In this document: positions 25,201-34,239 of the stretch, piece after piece | Position numbering within the stretch: position 1 is the first letter of the stretch | How the letters are laid out: each line of letters begins with the position of its first letter | The notes under the pieces: model-generated | What the model saw: only the letters and a program-made list of their open reading frames with translations | Told to the model about the DNA's origin: nothing | Databases searched by the model: none | Position numbers and translations under genes: made by a program | From: Aulostomus chinensis | Lineage: Eukaryota > Chordata > Actinopteri > Syngnathiformes > Aulostomidae | Length of the DNA stretch: 64,000 bases | Assembly (NCBI GenBank): GCA_037954235.1 | Contig: JBBMOA010000001.1 | Span: forward strand, 12,477,980-12,541,979 | Reading direction: 5' to 3'

Positions 25201-25334
25201 GATTTGGGTGCAGGCTTATAAAGCCTCAGGGCAGACACAGTTTCTATAGGCTGGGTGGGTGACAACACGAAGGAACCAGCAGAGGGGCGTGTTAAACTGC
25301 AGCTCTGCCTGCTGGTCTGAACTCTGGGTGCTTG
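22263..25334 (-). CDS. L2 ORF2: APE endonuclease + reverse transcriptase
   Basis: Open from just after the ORF1 stop (25335-25337) to the TAG at 22263-22265, 1023 codons. Numbering from the first alternative start at 25268, the endonuclease motifs are LTETW (78-82), VYRPPAP (158-164), VGDFNIH (189-195) and LSDHS (253-257). The RT motifs are YRPISNLPYISKILEKV (561-577), DISAAFD (632-638), GGPQGSVLGP (689-698) and the catalytic YADD (722-725). A conserved L2 C-terminal region follows (SRLDYCNSLLSG, LVQNAAARVLTG, LHWLPV). The protein nicks DNA and primes reverse transcription at the nick. There is no Met codon until residue 705, and the frame is the same as ORF1 across one TGA, so translation probably depends on readthrough or non-AUG reinitiation. 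All catalytic motifs are intact. Confidence 0.93.
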   Translation of the reverse strand, partial: QAPRVQTSRQSCSLTRPSAGSFVLSPTQPIETVSALRLYKPAPKSGGVTYSNLVKIKTTAPANQPSKTIKCGLLNIRSLASKSLLVNDLITNYQIGVLALTETWEQQDECVSLNESSPPGYINYHVPRTTGRGGGVAAIYQSNLVLNPRPNSSFNSFESLIVSFSHPDWKAEKPLLLAVVYRPPAPCSEFLEEFPDFLSNLALNSDKVIIVGDFNIHVDVNDDSLATAFKSLLDSVGFCQRVKKPTHTSNHILDLVLTYGIEADRIIVLPQNPVLSDHSLITFEFTLTNYILPGKKSHFSRCLSDTAVSRFKELIPAELAATSCNNILGSYADFTPSQVDYLVDSTAAALLGTLDAVAPLKKKVINQKRIVPWYSPELRALKQKTRQLDRKTHSSQHEEVHQAWKESLLRYKKELCNARSTYYSSLIDKNKNNPRFLFSTVGRLTKNHSAVEPCTPPTLSSNDFLSFFTEKIVNIRTKIASNGGQTTVPIEAPPRLGAYLDSFSPIDLSKLTSAVGSSKSATCLLDPIPTSLLKDAFPLVNTSILNQINLSLVTGYVPQAFKVAVINPLLKKPSLDPDVLANYRPISNLPYISKILEKVALEQLHEHLHSNELFEAFQSGFRKHHSTETALVRVSNDLLIASARGLVSVLVLLDISAAFDTIDHSILLQRLDHDIGIKGTALKWFKSYLSDRFQFVNVNNDHSEYSRVTYGGPQGSVLGPILFTLYMLPLGDIIRKHSINFHCYADDTQLYLSMEPDDTSQLTHLQDCLKDIKSWMSSNFLMLNSDKTEVIIFGPKHHRDTLLNRISTLDGITLTPSTTARNLGVIFDQDLSFSSHIKHVTRTAFFHLRSIAKIRKILSQSDAEKLVHAFITSRLDYCNSLLSGCPKYSLKSLQLVQNAAARVLTGVKKREHISPTLASLHWLPVGSRIDFKVLQLTYKALNDKAPSYLKELISPYCPTRALHSQNAGLLVIPSINKNRLGGRAFSYRAPLLWNQLSPWVREADTLTTFKSRLKTFLYDRAFS

Positions 25335-26163
25335 TCAGGGATTAGTATGGCTAATAAATTGGCCTATGTTCCTAGATAAGAGAGATGCACCATCCAAAGT
25401 AGGATGGACGCCATCTCTCCAAATCAGACCAGGCTTTCCCCAGAAGGAGCTCCAATTGTCTATGTAAGCCACGTTGTTATCTAAGCACCACCTAGACATC
25501 CAGCGATGGAATGAACGCATGCGGCTAAACATGTCGTCACTCGCTAAATTGGGCAGCGGGCCAGAGAAAATTACGGAGTCCGACATTGTTTTTGCGTAGT
25601 TGCACACCGAAGCCATGTTAACTTTAGTTAATTCCGACTGGCGAAGCCGGGTGTCATTAGCGCCGACATGTATTACAATCTTACTGTATTTAACCGTATG
25701 TTTTGCCAGCAGCTTTAGATTTGCCTCAACGTCGCCAGCTCTGGCCCCTGGGATGCACTTTATGCTCGCTGGTGTCTCTACCTTCACGTTGCGAAGAACA
25801 GAACTGCCAATAACTAATGTCGGCTTCACAGCGGGGCTGCGAGCAACAGAGCCGACATGAAGAGTTTCACTCTCAGCTGGGTGTGTCGCTGAGTGGGGAA
25901 AAGCGGTTGGAAACATGAAGGGGTTGGTGGGCAAACACGGGCTTACTGCGTCTAGGTTTCCCTCGTGATGTCACCCAGCGGGACTGGCTAGTTCCCGGCT
26001 GCTCGGGAGCTGCGGGGGAGCTGCTAGCGGTGGCTAGGCTAGGTGGCTCCGCACCCGCTAAGGTGGACTGAGCAGCTCCTGAAGGTAAAGGACTAGCGCT
26101 AGCTTCCATGGTGCGGAGCCGAGTCTCTAACTCACTAAGCCTCGCCTCCAGGACTACAAACAA
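25335..26163 (-). pseudogene. L2 ORF1: coiled-coil + SGNH esterase, frameshifted
   Basis: Two overlapping minus-strand frames. The upstream frame (26163-25873) starts with a short coiled-coil-like heptad region (LEARLSELETRLRTME) just after a CNKC motif, and ends in NRFSPLSDTPS before a stop. The downstream frame (25934-25335, 199 aa) carries the esterase domain: block I VIGSSVLRN (41-49), block III HVGANDTR (89-96) and block V DGVHPT (174-179). The frames overlap by about 60 bp and are out of register, so a single indel near 25880-25930 has broken ORF1. An in-frame TAG lies just upstream of CNKC. In ZfL2-1 the ORF1 protein is a nucleic-acid-binding esterase. Here it is probably inactive unless frameshifting occurs. 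Confidence 0.8.
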
Positions 26164-26598
26164 ACTACACTTATTACACTACCATGAGCACTAAAGGAGG
26201 CAGAGGAGTAACTAAACATTGGCACATGGAGCAGGAGAGGGAGGGAGAGGTGGGGGGAGAGAGAGCGGCCATAGCTAGTGTGCTAAGGTGAGCTAGTGGA
26301 CCTGTGGCAAATAGAACAAATAGAACGAGGAATTTCAGAGCAAAGTCCTGCTAAAGACTGAAGTGACAGAAACCTCTGTATTTCACCAAAACGTTGTATA
26401 CAGTGGTGCTTAAAGCGATTAAGTTAGCAGTGCACCTGAGGGAGGATTGAGAGAGTCGAACAACACAGCGACAGTATTACAGGCAGGAAATGACGTAACA
26501 CGCTCACCGGTATCGGGTCAGCAGGCAGGCCTAGACTAGGAAGCGCTCTCAGTCATTCTAGGATACTACAGAAACTAAAACTCCACACCAAATGTACT

Positions 26599-27081
26599 TT
26601 GACTTGTAGGATAATGAGCTTGAATGTGTTGAAACAGCAGATCAATGAATCCACTACCACACAACAAGATGATGACCCCCTACCACAAGATGGCGTCACA
26701 GATCCTGACGCTCTGTGCAGGAAACACCGAGCAAAACATTACAACAAAGCTCCTGTTGTTCCCTCCAGGAAAAACTGTGGCTCTGATGAGAAGAAGGATC
26801 CCAGCCTCCTCTGAGGATCCATGGCCGCACCATTGGGTAGAAGGACGATGGGGTCGGCACCAGGAGGAACCCTGGTGTCTCTGATGCAGGAAAGATGGAG
26901 CAGTGAAGAGGCCACATTGTTGCGTCCTAAAGAGGATATTTGGTGGAGCCTGAGACAGCAAACATCACGCCCCCTTCATCAGAAGAACCACAGCACCAGA
27001 AGAAAGAATCCTGGCAGTGACGACAGGGAGGATCAGGGTGACCTCCTCACCTCCACCTTTGAACCTTCAAATGAACTTTAA
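26599..27081 (+). pseudogene. Unrecognised terminal-exon-like ORF with one TGA
   Basis: The frame 26599-26814 (71 codons) and the frame 26821-27081 (86 codons) are in register and separated by TGA plus two codons. The first contains NVLKQQINESTTTQQDDD and the second starts MAAPLGRRTMGSAPGG, both low-complexity and polar. There is no known domain, signal peptide or membrane segment. The inverted copy at 51489-51971 keeps the same frames and the same TGA. Between the two copies I count 6 amino-acid-changing and 3 silent differences, which gives no sign of selection on protein sequence. It is most likely a relic of a terminal exon or 3' UTR. The first real ATG is at 26614. Confidence 0.4.
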
Positions 27082-27163
27082 AAAGCTTTAGAGTGGAGAA
27101 GGTTTTTAAAACATTTTATTGTTTTTTTCCTTTCATTTTCATTTGTGCAATTGTCTGATTTAT

Positions 27164-27173
27164 TAGAAATAAA
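27164..27173 (+). promoter_or_regulatory. Candidate polyadenylation signal
   Basis: AATAAA within gaaataaaca, 80-90 bp after the TAA of the I5 open frame. The equivalent site exists in the copy at about 51400. It supports a terminal-exon origin for I5. Confidence 0.4.
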
Positions 27174-27339
27174 CACTGTCTGCTGGGTTTACATGGACTG
27201 TGATTCTCTTTTTGCATGCAAGTTGAAAGTTCTGCCAATAAAAACCACAAGTATTTGAAGACCAAAGGAAGAACCCCCAAAGTCAGGACCCTGAGATCAA
27301 AGTGAACGCTCTGATCTCAGAGGTCTGGGATATTTCCCA

Positions 27340-28254
27340 TCCCATGGCCCTTCAGATAAGAGCCTTGTGTCACTGTCTCAAAGTTTTAAACCGTATTTGT
27401 TTGTTAAATTAAAACCAGACGACCACTGTGGTCCTTTTTACACGGTAAGTAAAGCACAGATGCCCTGGTGGACCTGTTGGCACCCTGGACTTTGAATCCA
27501 GTGACCTGAGTCCAAGTCTCCGTTCCAGCAGGTTTCCTGCAGCCTTCAGCAGAGCTGCCATGTTTCTCTGTAGAGAACTAAGTGATGCTCTCAGCAGGTT
27601 GAGGGCACCACCAACAAGTGAGGGATGAACCTCTGACTTCCTTCTTGTCAAACAGGAAACTCCTAATACCTCATTTGAGTAAAGTACCTCATATTCCTGA
27701 CATCCAAGTAGTAGTGAAGTGGAGGAAGAAGGGAGGAGATCTCCAACAGGATCCTTCTTTCCTCTGTCCTCCTTGATCTCATGGATCACCACAGTCAAGG
27801 GGAGACCCAAGCTCCTGGATGGATCTGGCACTCAGGAACTGCTGAGTTTTCCAGTGGACTTTGTTCCATCCATGGTTCAGGAGCAGGACTCCTCCTGGTC
27901 AACCTGGTATCTTTCCACCCAACTGTGGGTTCTTGGAGAATTTTTCATGTCGTGTCAAGAAATCAGGCTGGTGGGTTTTTCAATGAGAGAAATTCTGGTA
28001 ACTTAATTAAGTGGCATGTTTGTTGAAGCAGTAATTAACTGATAAATTAAGGAAGGCCTGGCCAGTCTTTGCTCCCAGGTCATACGATGGAGTTAGAAAG
28101 TCCTGAATCAATCTGGAGTTCCATGATTTCCTTGTGGTTCATGATCCTTTTGCCAATGTAGTCTGGAACAAGAGCAAGATGAACCTCCAAATAGCAACAG
28201 TTTGTATTGCAGGTGATGTCAAGTGGTATTTAGAGGAACCTCCTCCTTGTGTTT
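27340..28254. other. Spacer with tRNA-Gln relic
   Basis: Contains the degraded tRNA-Gln at 27463 but no gene I can support. The open frames at 27409-28026 lie on both strands over the same sequence and show no domain. The segment just before it (27255-27335) recurs at about 29188-29290. Confidence 0.5.
27463..27532 (+). pseudogene. tRNA-Gln(TTG) relic
   Basis: The anticodon arm CTGGACTTTGAATCCAG, with anticodon TTG, is a perfect match to tRNA-Gln. The acceptor ends and D-arm (ccctggtggacctgttggca) have decayed, and the T-arm reads gagtccaagtctcc with a poor B box. Confidence 0.6.
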
Positions 28255-28318
28255 GGTTACATGGTGGAATGGTGAGAACTCTGGATCAGTGATCTGAGTT
28301 CAAGTCTTGGTGGGACCT
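28255..28318 (+). pseudogene. tRNA-Gln relic lacking the anticodon
   Basis: The 5' half ggttacatggtggaatggtg and 3' half gagttcaagtcttggtggga plus cct match tRNA-Gln. About 8 nt of the anticodon loop are deleted, leaving 64 nt in all. It cannot form an anticodon. Confidence 0.65.
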
Positions 28319-28499
28319 TCCTGTCTGGAATGTGTCCCATGTAACAAACTGATCATGAGATGCAATGTGGTTCTAATGTTCTGGTTCATTTCTTCCTGCC
28401 ATGAACTCAGACAGTGTGTTTAATGTTAACAATTTAAAAAATTCTACTTTGTCAGTGAATTAATTCATTTCATATTACAGTCTCCAACTTTCAGTGTCT

Positions 28500-28582
28500 G
28501 TCAGGATGGCCGAGCGGTCTAAGGCGCTGTGTTCAGGTTGCAGTCTCTCCTGGAGGCGTGGGTTCAAATCCCACTTCTGACA
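28500..28582 (+). tRNA. tRNA-Leu(CAG)
   Basis: 83 nt. Acceptor GTCAGGA/TTCTGAC pairs with discriminator A. A box tggccgagcgg and B box ggttcaaatcc are intact. The anticodon stem CTGTG/TGCAG pairs with two wobbles around loop TTCAGGT, anticodon CAG, and a long variable arm follows. It is close to the vertebrate tRNA-Leu(CAG) consensus and one of the best preserved tRNA genes in the window. No TTTT lies within about 60 nt downstream. Confidence 0.92.
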
Positions 28583-29473
28583 AAGGACATGTTCTCCACA
28601 TTCCTATGCATCCACAATGGTACATTCCAAACCCAGTTGAAGCTGCTCTCCACTGATGGGAGTGAGTGGTTGAACTGGCAGCAGAGGAGGCAAAGGAGCT
28701 TCCCTGTGACGGTCCAACATCGCCTGGTTTCCTCCAACATGGAGCAGCCACCAAACTCTAACTTCAATGTTGGATCAAAGTCTACTGAAGGAATGTGTTT
28801 GGTTCAAAAACCCATTTGTGTTCATCCTTCAATTCACATTTTGTCCATTAACTTCATCATCAGAGTCTCCATCTCATCACATGACTAAAGTCTGGGTTCT
28901 GTGTTGGTGGTAAACATCCTTCCACTCACCCAGGCTCCTCACTGGTCTGCACACAGAAATGCATATTTTACTGGTTTAACCAGTTCCTCAAGTAGTTTAG
29001 GAAAAAAGACACTTTGTTAGCTCCTGTGAAGGTCCCACTTTGGGTCGTAACACTTTTTTCCTGACTGCTTGACGTCTCAGTCAGAACAGCTGAGATGAGA
29101 ACTGAATGTCTGGATTTCTTCCTGACATCATCAGGGTCTGAGGAGCTCATTAAAAAAAGGATTCAGTCAGATGGGAGTTAGAACTTGGAGACCAAAGGAA
29201 GAACCTCCAAATTCAGGACCCTGAGATCAAAGTGAACGCTCTGATCTCAGAGGTCTGGGATATTTCACATCCTGATGGCCCTCCAAAATAAGAGCCCTGT
29301 GTTACTGTCTAAAAATCGTCATTTGTTTGTGAAAAAATCAGGGTAGGTTTGTCAGACTTTGTCAGACCTTTCCCCAAATCATCATTTGTTTGTGGAAATT
29401 AGATCCAGAAAACCACTGCAGTCCCTCATACATGATTAGTGCCATAGTTTGTCTCACACGTTTCATCTTTGAT
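28583..29473. other. Spacer, no gene recognised
   Basis: No convincing gene or RNA. It contains a repeat of the 27255-27335 segment (gaccaaaggaagaacc ... agaggtctgggatatttc) at about 29188-29290. Confidence 0.5.
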
Positions 29474-29545
29474 GGTTCCATGGTGGAATGGTGAGCACTC
29501 TGGACTCTGAATCCAGTGATCCCAGTTCAAACCTCAGTGGGGCCT
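29474..29545 (+). tRNA. tRNA-Gln(CTG), weakened T-stem
   Basis: 72 nt. Acceptor GGTTCCA/TGGGGCC pairs with wobbles. D-arm is TGGTGGAATGGTGAGCA. The anticodon stem CTGGA/TCCAG is perfect with loop CTCTGAA, anticodon CTG. The T-stem CCCAG/CTCAG has two mismatches where the usual CCGAG/CTCGG would pair. It may be a pseudogene, and no T-run follows. Confidence 0.72.
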
Positions 29546-31116
29546 CCAGCAGGTCTCTGACAGGTGTTGATAGAGGAGTTGTGGCTGCTGACTACAGTGG
29601 AAGACACCTTCAACAATGATGTGTAGAAGCTCTCAGCTCCTTCAGTCACATGACTGGGCCATCCTGTCATGTCAGTGATGTCACTTGGCAGGACTGCCAT
29701 TGCATTCTTAATTCTGTAACATCTGAGATTAAAATCTATGGAATTACAACCAACAAGCAGTCAAACACCTGATCAGATGCTCCTTCATCAGGCTGAGAAG
29801 AATCAATCTAAACTGGGATGAAGAAAATTAACTGAGAGGAGAAACCTCCTGATTGGATGACATGGACCCACCTGATCCATGTCAGCCTTGTTGGAGCAGA
29901 AAGAGGTGGATCAGAGGAATCAGTGGATCAAGACTCAGGTGGCAGATGAAGAATCTCTTTATTCACAATGGAGTCAGAGAAATCTTCCAACGTGAGAGAA
30001 CGTGACAGACCATTTTATACTGAAGACAGGCTGTGTGTGTGTGCGTGTGTGCGTGTGTGTGTGTGTGACTGAATAATAACCAGACTAACTTTTGTCATTG
30101 ACCAAGTCTGGTTGACTCACTAAATTCATAACTCAAGTGATTATTTAATTAATAAACAGAAAATGTGTCTAAAGTCATGATCAAATTAATGTAAAATCTG
30201 AGCAACGAGGGTTTGAAAATGTTCCAATGAGCCAAACCAATGTTGACAGTTAAAAGAAGCCAATGTGGCAGGATTCTTTCTGTCTCAGCAGTAAAGACCA
30301 ATCCCACAGCTCACGTGAAGCATCAGGTCCTCTGTGAGAGGTGGGAATCCAACCAGGGACCTTTAGATCCACACCAGTCTTCCCTGACCTCATAGAAACT
30401 GGAACCTTCAACAAATAAATTCAAATTCAACTCAGCAGCAACTCTAGAACAGTCGCTAACTTGCTAATTCCTGTTAGCTCCAGATCAGACAATGCAGGCT
30501 CACCTTCACGCTTGGTTGTACGACCGTCACCAGTTGAAGCTTCTCTGGTTCAACAAACTCTGGGGACTCAAGACACAAGTCAGCACCGGTGCAGGTCCAG
30601 ATCCAGATGTTAGCTGAGGGGGACAATGGCTTAAGGGAGCTCCAGGGAGCTGGTTTGAACTGGTCCCTCATCTCTGTGAGTAGAAACCATCTGAGGTGGA
30701 GGGGGAAGGTCTGCTTTGACCTCCTGATCTCCCAGTAAAGCCAGTATAGATGTTGAGCTTGGAGGAGTTGATGGCCTCCTTCATGTTCTTGTTGGAGATG
30801 TTTGCTAAACTCAGCACCACCACAGATCAGAGGAAAGTCCACTTGTCAGCTGGACACTGGAGTTTCTAGTGACCTGCAGGATCTTAGTTGTGGTGGCAGC
30901 AGGCCTGTTCCAAGAGCTTTGCTCACATTCCTGATCAGGCTTCATCATGGTTCTGGACCACTGAGTGATAGAAGCTGATCCTGGGGTTGGACTGTCTTTA
31001 GGGGGCTGAGGTGTCTGGTGGTCTTGGTGGACCCTCTGCATCTCAAGCTGAGACCACAGAGTCCTGTGTTCTTGAGTCATTGTCTATAGTCTCTGTTGTT
31101 GGAGAGCTCAGTGTGG
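29546..31116. other. Spacer; (GT)n and unidentified open frames
   Basis: Holds a GT-rich microsatellite at 30032-30067. A segment around 29985-30065 recurs inverted at about 47565-47645. Minus-strand open frames at 30474-30842 and 30811-31080 show no clear domain. A stretch near 30520-30560 (ccagttgaagcttctctggt) recurs inverted near 49985. I cannot assign a gene. Confidence 0.45.
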
Positions 31117-31188
31117 TCCCTGATGGTCTAGTGGCTAGGATTTGACGCTCTCACCGCCGCGGCCCGGGTTCGATTCCCGGTCAGGGAA
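31117..31188 (+). tRNA. tRNA-Glu(CTC)
   Basis: 72 nt. Acceptor TCCCTGA/TCAGGGA is perfect with discriminator A. A box tggtctagtggctagg, anticodon loop CTCTCAC with anticodon CTC, T-stem CCCGG with loop TTCGATT, and an intact B box ggttcgattcc. It is nearly identical to the vertebrate tRNA-Glu(CTC) consensus. It lies outside the recognised duplications and is the strongest candidate for a working tRNA gene. Even so, no TTTT occurs in the next 30 nt. Confidence 0.95.
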
Positions 31189-31705
31189 TGAGTTATTTAG
31201 AGGTTGAGGGAGAGGTGATAAGGTGGTCCACATGATGGTGGAGGTGATGAACTGTGAATCCATCATGACTCCACTCTCACCCCCATTGTAGTGTCCTTGG
31301 TTCACTCTGCCATGGCCCCATGTTGAAGGGTGACTGTCTCATTCAGGTTCAACCCTTTGTTAGACTCTATTAAGTCACTGACTCCTGCAAGGACAAACTG
31401 TAATCCTCCTTCGTAGCTTTGGCTCCTTGCAGCACAGAAAGTCCATTCACTGATGTAGGAACTGGAAAACTTAGAGCTCCGTTCCTTCCTCCATTGAGCA
31501 GAACAAACAGAGAACAGAGAGCAGTTCCTCCTACAGTTCTCAGAAAGTCTGAGGGCACCAAAGAAAGGAGAGAAACGCAATCAATGTTGAATTATTTTAC
31601 ATTTCTTATATTTGATCAAAGATAGAACTTAATAAGCTGCCATCGACCTTGATGACCAACTCCTTCACTGTGTAGTTCAGAGTCCCTGGTTTGATATGTG
31701 TCATG
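31189..31705. other. Spacer, nothing recognised
   Basis: No gene or RNA recognised. Overlapping minus-strand frames at 31302-31580 have no domain features. Confidence 0.5.
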
Positions 31706-31786
31706 ACTTCAGAAGCTCCAATCCTCTCTAAGGTCCAGTGAGAGTGGAAGAGATTATAAATGACAGAAGCAGGGGCCTCACTCAGA

Positions 31787-31859
31787 ACTGAACCAGCTCA
31801 GTTGGGAGAGCGTTAGACTGAAGATCTAAAGGTCCCTGGTCCGATCCCAGGTTTCAGCA
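31787..31859 (+). tRNA. tRNA-Phe(GAA)
   Basis: 73 nt. The anticodon stem TTAGA/TCTAA is perfect around loop CTGAAGA (GAA), unlike the copy at 17323. T-stem CCTGG/CCAGG is perfect, but the T-loop is TCCGATC, which weakens the B box. The acceptor has mismatches at the first and seventh pairs. Function is uncertain. Confidence 0.8.
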
Positions 31860-32102
31860 GAGGAGCAGCATTGACTTTACTTTCCAGTGGAGGAACTGCA
31901 GACATGAAGGAAACTAACATCTTGTCCTGTGCATTCTTGTGACATTCAGGACATTTTTGGAGCCTCTTGATGGATTTTGCCACAGAGAATCAGAGCCAAT
32001 CAAAAGCATGGTGGACTTTAACATGGAGGACTGAACAAGTCAAGAAAGCATCAGTTTGACCTTCACAGGTGTTTCTGTTCCTGTCTCAATGCTGTAGAAA
32101 GA

Positions 32103-32175
32103 GCCTGAGGAGCTCAGAGGGTAGAGCATCAGACTTTTAATGTGAGGGTCCAGGGTTCAAGTCCCTGTTCAGGTG
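32103..32175 (+). tRNA. tRNA-Lys(TTT)
   Basis: Copy of the gene at 17639, with a D-loop change (AGATGG to AGAGGG). Anticodon TTT, T-arm and acceptor are as in the first copy, including the single anticodon-stem mismatch. No T-run terminator is nearby. Confidence 0.83.
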
Positions 32176-32351
32176 CTGTGGAGGTTCCAGTGTTTGACAA
32201 CATGGTACTGGATGAAGTTTAGTGTTGAACAAACTGTCAACATTAAAAGTAGAAGTGTTCTTGTCTTGCCACTGTGAGACTGTTGCTAGGAAAGTGACCA
32301 CTAATAATTTCATGTGGCATGCAATTAACAAAAGACCACAAATAACACTGG

Positions 32352-33600
32352 TCAAGTCATTTTATTTGTATTGAACCAAATCACAACAAAGTTCTCTCAT
32401 GACTCTTTACTAGTAGAGCAGGTCCAGAACCAAACTCCTTCAATGAACCTCCACCCAACAATTCTCCACCAGCAGCACATCCTGCAACAGTGGTGATGAA
32501 AACCCTCCTTTTAACAGACAGGAACATCGAGCAGATCCAGGATCAGTGGGGACGGCCTTCTGCTTTGACCTGTTGGAGGGAAAGAGAGCAGGAGAGCGGG
32601 GCAGAGACAAAGACAGATAATGGAGGAAGACAGATATGCAGAAGGAAAGAGTGGGACAGAGATAAAGAGAGAGAGAAGTGAAGAGACTGATGGACAGACG
32701 GTGAGCAGGTGGAGCTACGGGTGGCAGCTTGAGCCTCTTCAGGTCTGCAGCCTCCTCCAGCAGCACCCACATCTGGGATGAGGGGAGCCTGTAGGCTCTG
32801 GAGAAGGAGACGAGTTAGTAATACATATGAGTATGATTTATGTAAGACACATATAGGAGGACAGAGAGAAGCCCAGTGCACCATGGGAGATCCCCCAGCA
32901 GCCTAAGCCAATAGCAGCATATCTAAGGGCCAGCCTAAGCAGCCCAACTATAAGCCTGATCAAAAAGGAAGGTCTTTCGTCTGCTCTTATAGGTCAAGAG
33001 GGTCCAGGGCATCCTGGACTGAAACTGTGAGACGGTTCCACAGGAGGGGAGCCTGATAGCTGAAGGCTCTGGCTCCCAGTCTACTGTTAGAACTCTAGGA
33101 ACCACCAGTAACCCCGCATCCTGGGAGTGAAGGGTTCTAGCTGGATAATAGGGGACTAGGAGCTCTGTCAGGGATGAAGGAGCCTGACTGTTGAGGACTT
33201 TGATGGTAGAAGGAGAATTTTGAATTCTCTTCTAAATTTGACAGGGAGCCATGCAGAGAGGCCAGTACAGGAGAGACATGGTCTCTTCTACTAGTTCTAG
33301 TCAGGCAGCAGCGTTCTGGACCAGCTGGAGAGTTTTTAGGGACCTCCTGGTGCAGCCTGATAGGAGTGAATTGCAGTAATCCAGCCTGGAAGTGACAAAG
33401 GCATGGACTAGTTTTCCTGCATCTTTTTGAGACAGGATGTCTGATCTCAGCAATGTTTCACAAATGAAAGAAAGCAGTCCTAGAAATTTGCTGAATGTGG
33501 GCATGAAAGGACAGATCCTGATCAAAGAGAACTCCTAGGTTCCTTAGGGTGGTGCTGGGGGCCAAGGTGATACCTTCCAGGGTACCTGTCTCATTAGATA
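32352..33600 (-). mobile_element. 5'-truncated L2 fragment (RT C-terminus + 3' UTR)
   Basis: On the minus strand, the region 33525-33301 encodes KLVHAFVTSRLDYCNSLLSG and LKTLQLVQNAA, matching the C-terminal region of the intact L2 ORF2 (HAFITSRLDYCNSLLSGC). Downstream lies decayed coding sequence and then a 3' UTR (ttttatttgtattgaaccaa, cagatccaggatcagtgggg). The 3' UTR differs from that of the 21571 element, so it is a different, older subfamily. Pieces of the same 3' UTR recur at 45960-46080, 48690-48930 and 50280-50385. Confidence 0.8.
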
Positions 33601-34227
33601 AACTTGTAAAGTGTCATGAGATAACTTCTGTTGGGATTTGGCACAAAATAAATAAAATTGACTTAACTTGACTTTGAAGTTAGAATTAAATTTAAAGTAG
33701 AAAACTCTCCCCTCTTCAATCCTGTCACTCAGTGTTGTAAACTGTTTCAAACAAATTCTACTGTTCAACAGTTCAAGTGTTTCTAATGAAGCTGAATGTG
33801 CTCTCTTCTACTTTCCTCAATTGGGTTTCTTTCATGTCCTCCTGAGATCAAAGACAGAATTCTAGCTACTGTCAAAGCCCTGATGACATCATCAGGAATT
33901 CTGACTTTGATCTGGAGACTCTTGCTTTAATCTGAATTTGATCCGGCTAATGTTTTAGTTTAGGTTGCATGATACCGACCACCTCATTTCTCCTGATGGA
34001 CTGGTGACCTGTCTAGGGTGAACCCTGCCTCTTGAACAATGTCACCTGGGATCGCCCCCCCCCCCCCCGTGACCCTTAAAGGATAAGAACAGAAAGTGGA
34101 TGGATGACTTCTCCAGGAACGTCCTGCTCACATTGGTCTGTCTTCATTTAGACTCCTCCCACTGCCACAATGACCAGCCTTTATACTCTTGGTGACTGGG
34201 GCCCTGGTTGCTGCAGGCCTCAACACC
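33601..34227. other. Spacer with repeat D3 and a C-run
   Basis: 33673-33906 is a same-orientation copy of 45543-45773 (tgtaaactgtttcaaacaaa ... agccctgatgacatcatca), part of which also occurs at 18210-18302. A degraded copy of the dispersed teleost repeat and a C-run lie at about 33980-34110. No gene. Confidence 0.65.
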
Positions 34228-34239
34228 AGCCTGTGGTTG
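34228..34239 (+). repeat. 12-bp target-site duplication, left
   Basis: agcctgtggttg directly abuts the Penelope-like element and is repeated at 37628-37639. Confidence 0.9.

Larger units (their letters stand above)
21571..26570 (-). mobile_element. Near full-length L2-clade LINE
   Basis: Non-LTR retrotransposon on the minus strand. The 3' end is at 21571, with tail repeats of AGGCA on the plus strand (21571-21592). The 3' UTR spans 21593-22262 and includes a GA-rich tract at 22102-22176. ORF2 with endonuclease and reverse transcriptase ends at 22263. ORF1, with an SGNH-esterase domain, ends at 25335. The presumed 5' UTR extends to about 26570, where the unrelated duplicated block I5 starts. 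The esterase ORF1 plus APE endonuclease is characteristic of the L2/CR1 lineage, for example zebrafish ZfL2-1. ORF2 is uninterrupted, so the copy is fairly young, though ORF1 has a frameshift. The exact 5' end is uncertain. Confidence 0.88.
26571..27339 (+). repeat. Inverted duplication I5, copy 1 (terminal-exon-like)
   Basis: About 770 bp whose reverse complement is at 51233-51999, with few differences. It has a long open frame with one in-frame TGA (see 26599-27081), then a TAA, an A/T-rich stretch and an AATAAA signal at about 27168. That is the layout of a last exon with its 3' UTR. Both copies are preceded by CAG just before homology begins, as at a splice acceptor. I do not recognise the gene. 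Confidence 0.85.
31706..32338 (+). repeat. Direct duplication D1, copy 2 (tRNA-Phe + tRNA-Lys)
   Basis: Same-orientation copy of 17241-17879, about 14.5 kb away, with the same 316 bp spacing between tRNA-Phe and tRNA-Lys. It is followed directly by the L2 fragment at 32352. Confidence 0.9.

Noticed and set aside
30335..30385. Minus-strand tRNA-Phe-like relic (gatctaaaggtccctggttg)
   Set aside because: Only the part from the anticodon stem to the T-loop resembles tRNA-Phe, with no anticodon or acceptor, so I did not annotate it.
30474..31080. Minus-strand frames that suggested a lectin or immunoglobulin exon
   Set aside because: No conserved Cys/Trp pattern could be followed in one frame, and the similarity was impressionistic.
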